From: Halothiobacillus neapolitanus | GTDB taxonomy: Bacteria > Pseudomonadota > Gammaproteobacteria > Halothiobacillales > Halothiobacillaceae | Reading direction: 5' to 3' | Length of the DNA stretch: 8,135 nt | Assembly: GCA_020722165.1 (NCBI GenBank) | Contig: DYLI01000073.1 | Span: forward strand, 1-8,135 | In this document: one piece after another, positions 6,585-8,135 of the stretch | Numbering within the stretch: position 1 is the first letter of the stretch | Layout: every line of letters begins with the position of its first letter | The notes under the pieces: generated by a model | Seen by the model: the letters and a program-made list of their open reading frames with translations, nothing else | Told to the model about the DNA's origin: nothing | Databases searched by the model: none | Program-made: the position numbers and the translations under genes

Positions 6585-8135
6585 TTATCGCCTGAACCCA
6601 TTGGTAATCGGCAAGCGCCGCTCCCGTCCAAAGGCGCGTGCAGTGATTTTCACGCCGGGCGGTGCCTGGCGACGTTTGTATTCAGCCAAATCGACCATGC
6701 GGATAATGCGCCGCACGGTCGATTCGTCAAAACCACGCGCCACAATCTGCTCAATGCCTTCCATGCGCTCGATATAGGCCGCAAGAATTTCATCCAAAAC
6801 AGGATACGGCGGCAGGCTGTCTTCATCTTTTTGATCGGGGCGCAACTCTGCAGAAGGTGCGCGAGTAATGACGCGCTCAGGAATCACCGCGCCCAAGCTG
6901 TTGCGGTATTCCGCCAGGCGATACACCAGCATTTTGGGTACATCCTTTAACGGCGCAAAGCCGCCCGCCATATCGCCGTACAAGGTGGCATAGCCGACCG
7001 CCATCTCGCTTTTATTGCCGGTGGTGAGCAGCAATTTGCCGCTGGCATTGGAGAGCGCCATCAGCACCACACCGCGCGAACGGGCTTGCAGGTTTTCATC
7101 GGTCGCGCCCGTGGGTTCGCCGCCCAGTGCAGGCGTGAGCATCTGGCGAAAGCTCAAGTACGATGGTTCAATCGGAATGACATGATGACGCACGCCCATC
7201 GTATTGGCCTGCGCCAAGGCATCATCATTACTCATATCCGAGGTATAACGACTGGGCAGCAACACCACTTCAACCTGCGCCGCACCCAGCGCATCGACGG
7301 CCAGCGCCAGGGTCAGCGCCGAATCAATGCCGCCGGAAAGCCCAAGCAATGCACCTTTGAAGCTGTTTTTGTGCGCATAGTCACGAATCGCCAGCACCAA
7401 TGCACGGTAGATAGCCGCCGTTTCAGCAAGCGGCTCGCATTGAAGCGCATCAACGAGCGTCAAGCGCCCATCCTCACCCAGCGCCACGCAGCCCAACGCC
7501 TCCTCAAACATCGGCAAGCGATGCACCACCGCGCCGCTGGCATCCATCACCATCGAACCGCCATCAAACACCAGCTCGTCCTGCCCACCAACCAGATTGA
7601 CGTAAATGATCGGCAAACCGCTTTCACTCACTCGCGCGCGCAACACCTGCTCGCGGCTGTCCGGCTTGTCATATTGATAGGGCGAGGCATTCAGGCTCAG
7701 TACGCAACGCGCCCCCGCACGCTTGGCTTGATTCACCGGGCCGGCGTGCCAAATATCTTCACAAATCGTTAGCGCCAAACCATCGTCAAACACGCGTGAT
7801 TCCCCCCCGGCGGTGAAATAACGCAACTCATCAAACACGCCGTCATTCGGCAAGACTTGCTTGTAATAACGCGCCACAACCTCACCATCACGCAACACCA
7901 AGGCCGCGTTATAACGCCCATGCGGCATTTTTTCCGGCAGACCAATCACTACGCTGATTCCGCGCGGCAGATCACGCCGCAACTGCGCCACGGCGGCCTC
8001 AACCGCCGCCATAAAATCCGGGCGTTTAACCAAGTCTTCTGGCGGATAGCCCGTCAGTGCCAACTCGGGAAACACCACCACATCGGCCTGAAACTGCGCC
8101 TTGGCGCGGCGTGTCCAGTCGAGAATTTTGGCGGC
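6585..8135 (-). CDS. nadE: Glutamine-dependent NAD+ synthetase, NadE (N-terminus off window)
   Basis: NadE makes NAD+ from deamido-NAD+ and ATP, using ammonia drawn from glutamine by its own N-terminal domain. The frame stays open to the right edge, so the start lies outside; 516 residues are present, of an expected 540 or so. Numbering from the first residue seen, the nitrilase-type glutaminase domain carries the catalytic triad Glu24 (VFPELALTGYPPEDL), Lys92 (KQVLPNDGVFDE) and Cys125 (TICEDIW). The C-terminal synthetase domain has the pyrophosphate loop SGGIDS (267-272), ENLQAR and TGNKSE (372-377), followed by GYATLYGDMAGGFAPLKDVPK. The protein ends NGFRR at the TAA 6585-6587. An internal GTG at 8081 falls inside the first catalytic strand and is not the start. 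Presence of the glutaminase domain rules out the short ammonia-only NadE. Confidence 0.96.
   Translation of the reverse strand, partial: AAKILDWTRRAKAQFQADVVVFPELALTGYPPEDLVKRPDFMAAVEAAVAQLRRDLPRGISVVIGLPEKMPHGRYNAALVLRDGEVVARYYKQVLPNDGVFDELRYFTAGGESRVFDDGLALTICEDIWHAGPVNQAKRAGARCVLSLNASPYQYDKPDSREQVLRARVSESGLPIIYVNLVGGQDELVFDGGSMVMDASGAVVHRLPMFEEALGCVALGEDGRLTLVDALQCEPLAETAAIYRALVLAIRDYAHKNSFKGALLGLSGGIDSALTLALAVDALGAAQVEVVLLPSRYTSDMSNDDALAQANTMGVRHHVIPIEPSYLSFRQMLTPALGGEPTGATDENLQARSRGVVLMALSNASGKLLLTTGNKSEMAVGYATLYGDMAGGFAPLKDVPKMLVYRLAEYRNSLGAVIPERVITRAPSAELRPDQKDEDSLPPYPVLDEILAAYIERMEGIEQIVARGFDESTVRRIIRMVDLAEYKRRQAPPGVKITARAFGRERRLPITNGFRR

Noticed and set aside
7086..7772. Plus-strand open frame of 228 codons inside nadE
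   Set aside because: It is antisense to a strongly conserved NadE coding region, with Arg/His/Gln-rich composition and no recognisable motif.
8079..8081. GTG as the start codon of nadE
   Set aside because: It falls inside the conserved strand just before the catalytic Glu of the glutaminase domain. The frame continues upstream with plausible NadE sequence (AAKILDWTRRAKAQ), so the start lies beyond the window.

Overview
The window looks like a chromosomal segment from a chemolithoautotrophic proteobacterium. The pointers are a form II RuBisCO gene (cbbM) with a divergent LysR-type regulator (cbbR), proteobacterial-type SSB, UvrA and glutamine-dependent NAD synthetase, and moderately GC-rich sequence. 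Form II RuBisCO with an adjacent cbbR is typical of sulfur- and iron-oxidising Beta-/Gammaproteobacteria and relatives. The sequence alone does not let me name a genus.

Layout. (1) At 1-1294, minus strand, is cbbM, cut by the left edge so that its C-terminus is missing. (2) At 1295-1420 is a divergent control region holding an AT-rich repeat cluster (probable CbbR operator) and a hairpin in the cbbM leader. (3) At 1421-2371, plus strand, is cbbR. (4) At 2392-2996, minus strand, is a two-gene toxin-antitoxin module: a VapB/DUF2281-like antitoxin, then a PIN-domain VapC-type toxin with overlapping reading frames. (5) At 3036-3545, minus strand, is ssb, directly upstream of the toxin-antitoxin pair on the same strand. 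(6) At 3546-3647 is the short divergent ssb/uvrA spacer, with a perfect 15-bp palindrome. (7) At 3648-6488, plus strand, is a complete uvrA. (8) At 6489-6584 is a convergent spacer with a degenerate 9-bp triple repeat. (9) At 6585-8135, minus strand, is nadE, cut by the right edge so that its N-terminus is missing.

Functionally the window joins three unrelated themes: carbon fixation and its regulator, a small toxin-antitoxin module, and DNA maintenance (SSB, UvrA) beside NAD synthesis. All recognisable catalytic residues are intact and I see no frameshift, insertion sequence, CRISPR array, tRNA or rRNA. No gap longer than 300 bases lacks a gene. I find no convincing undescribed multi-gene system. 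The points worth a second look are small regulatory structures in the intergenic spaces and the placement and coupling of the toxin-antitoxin pair.
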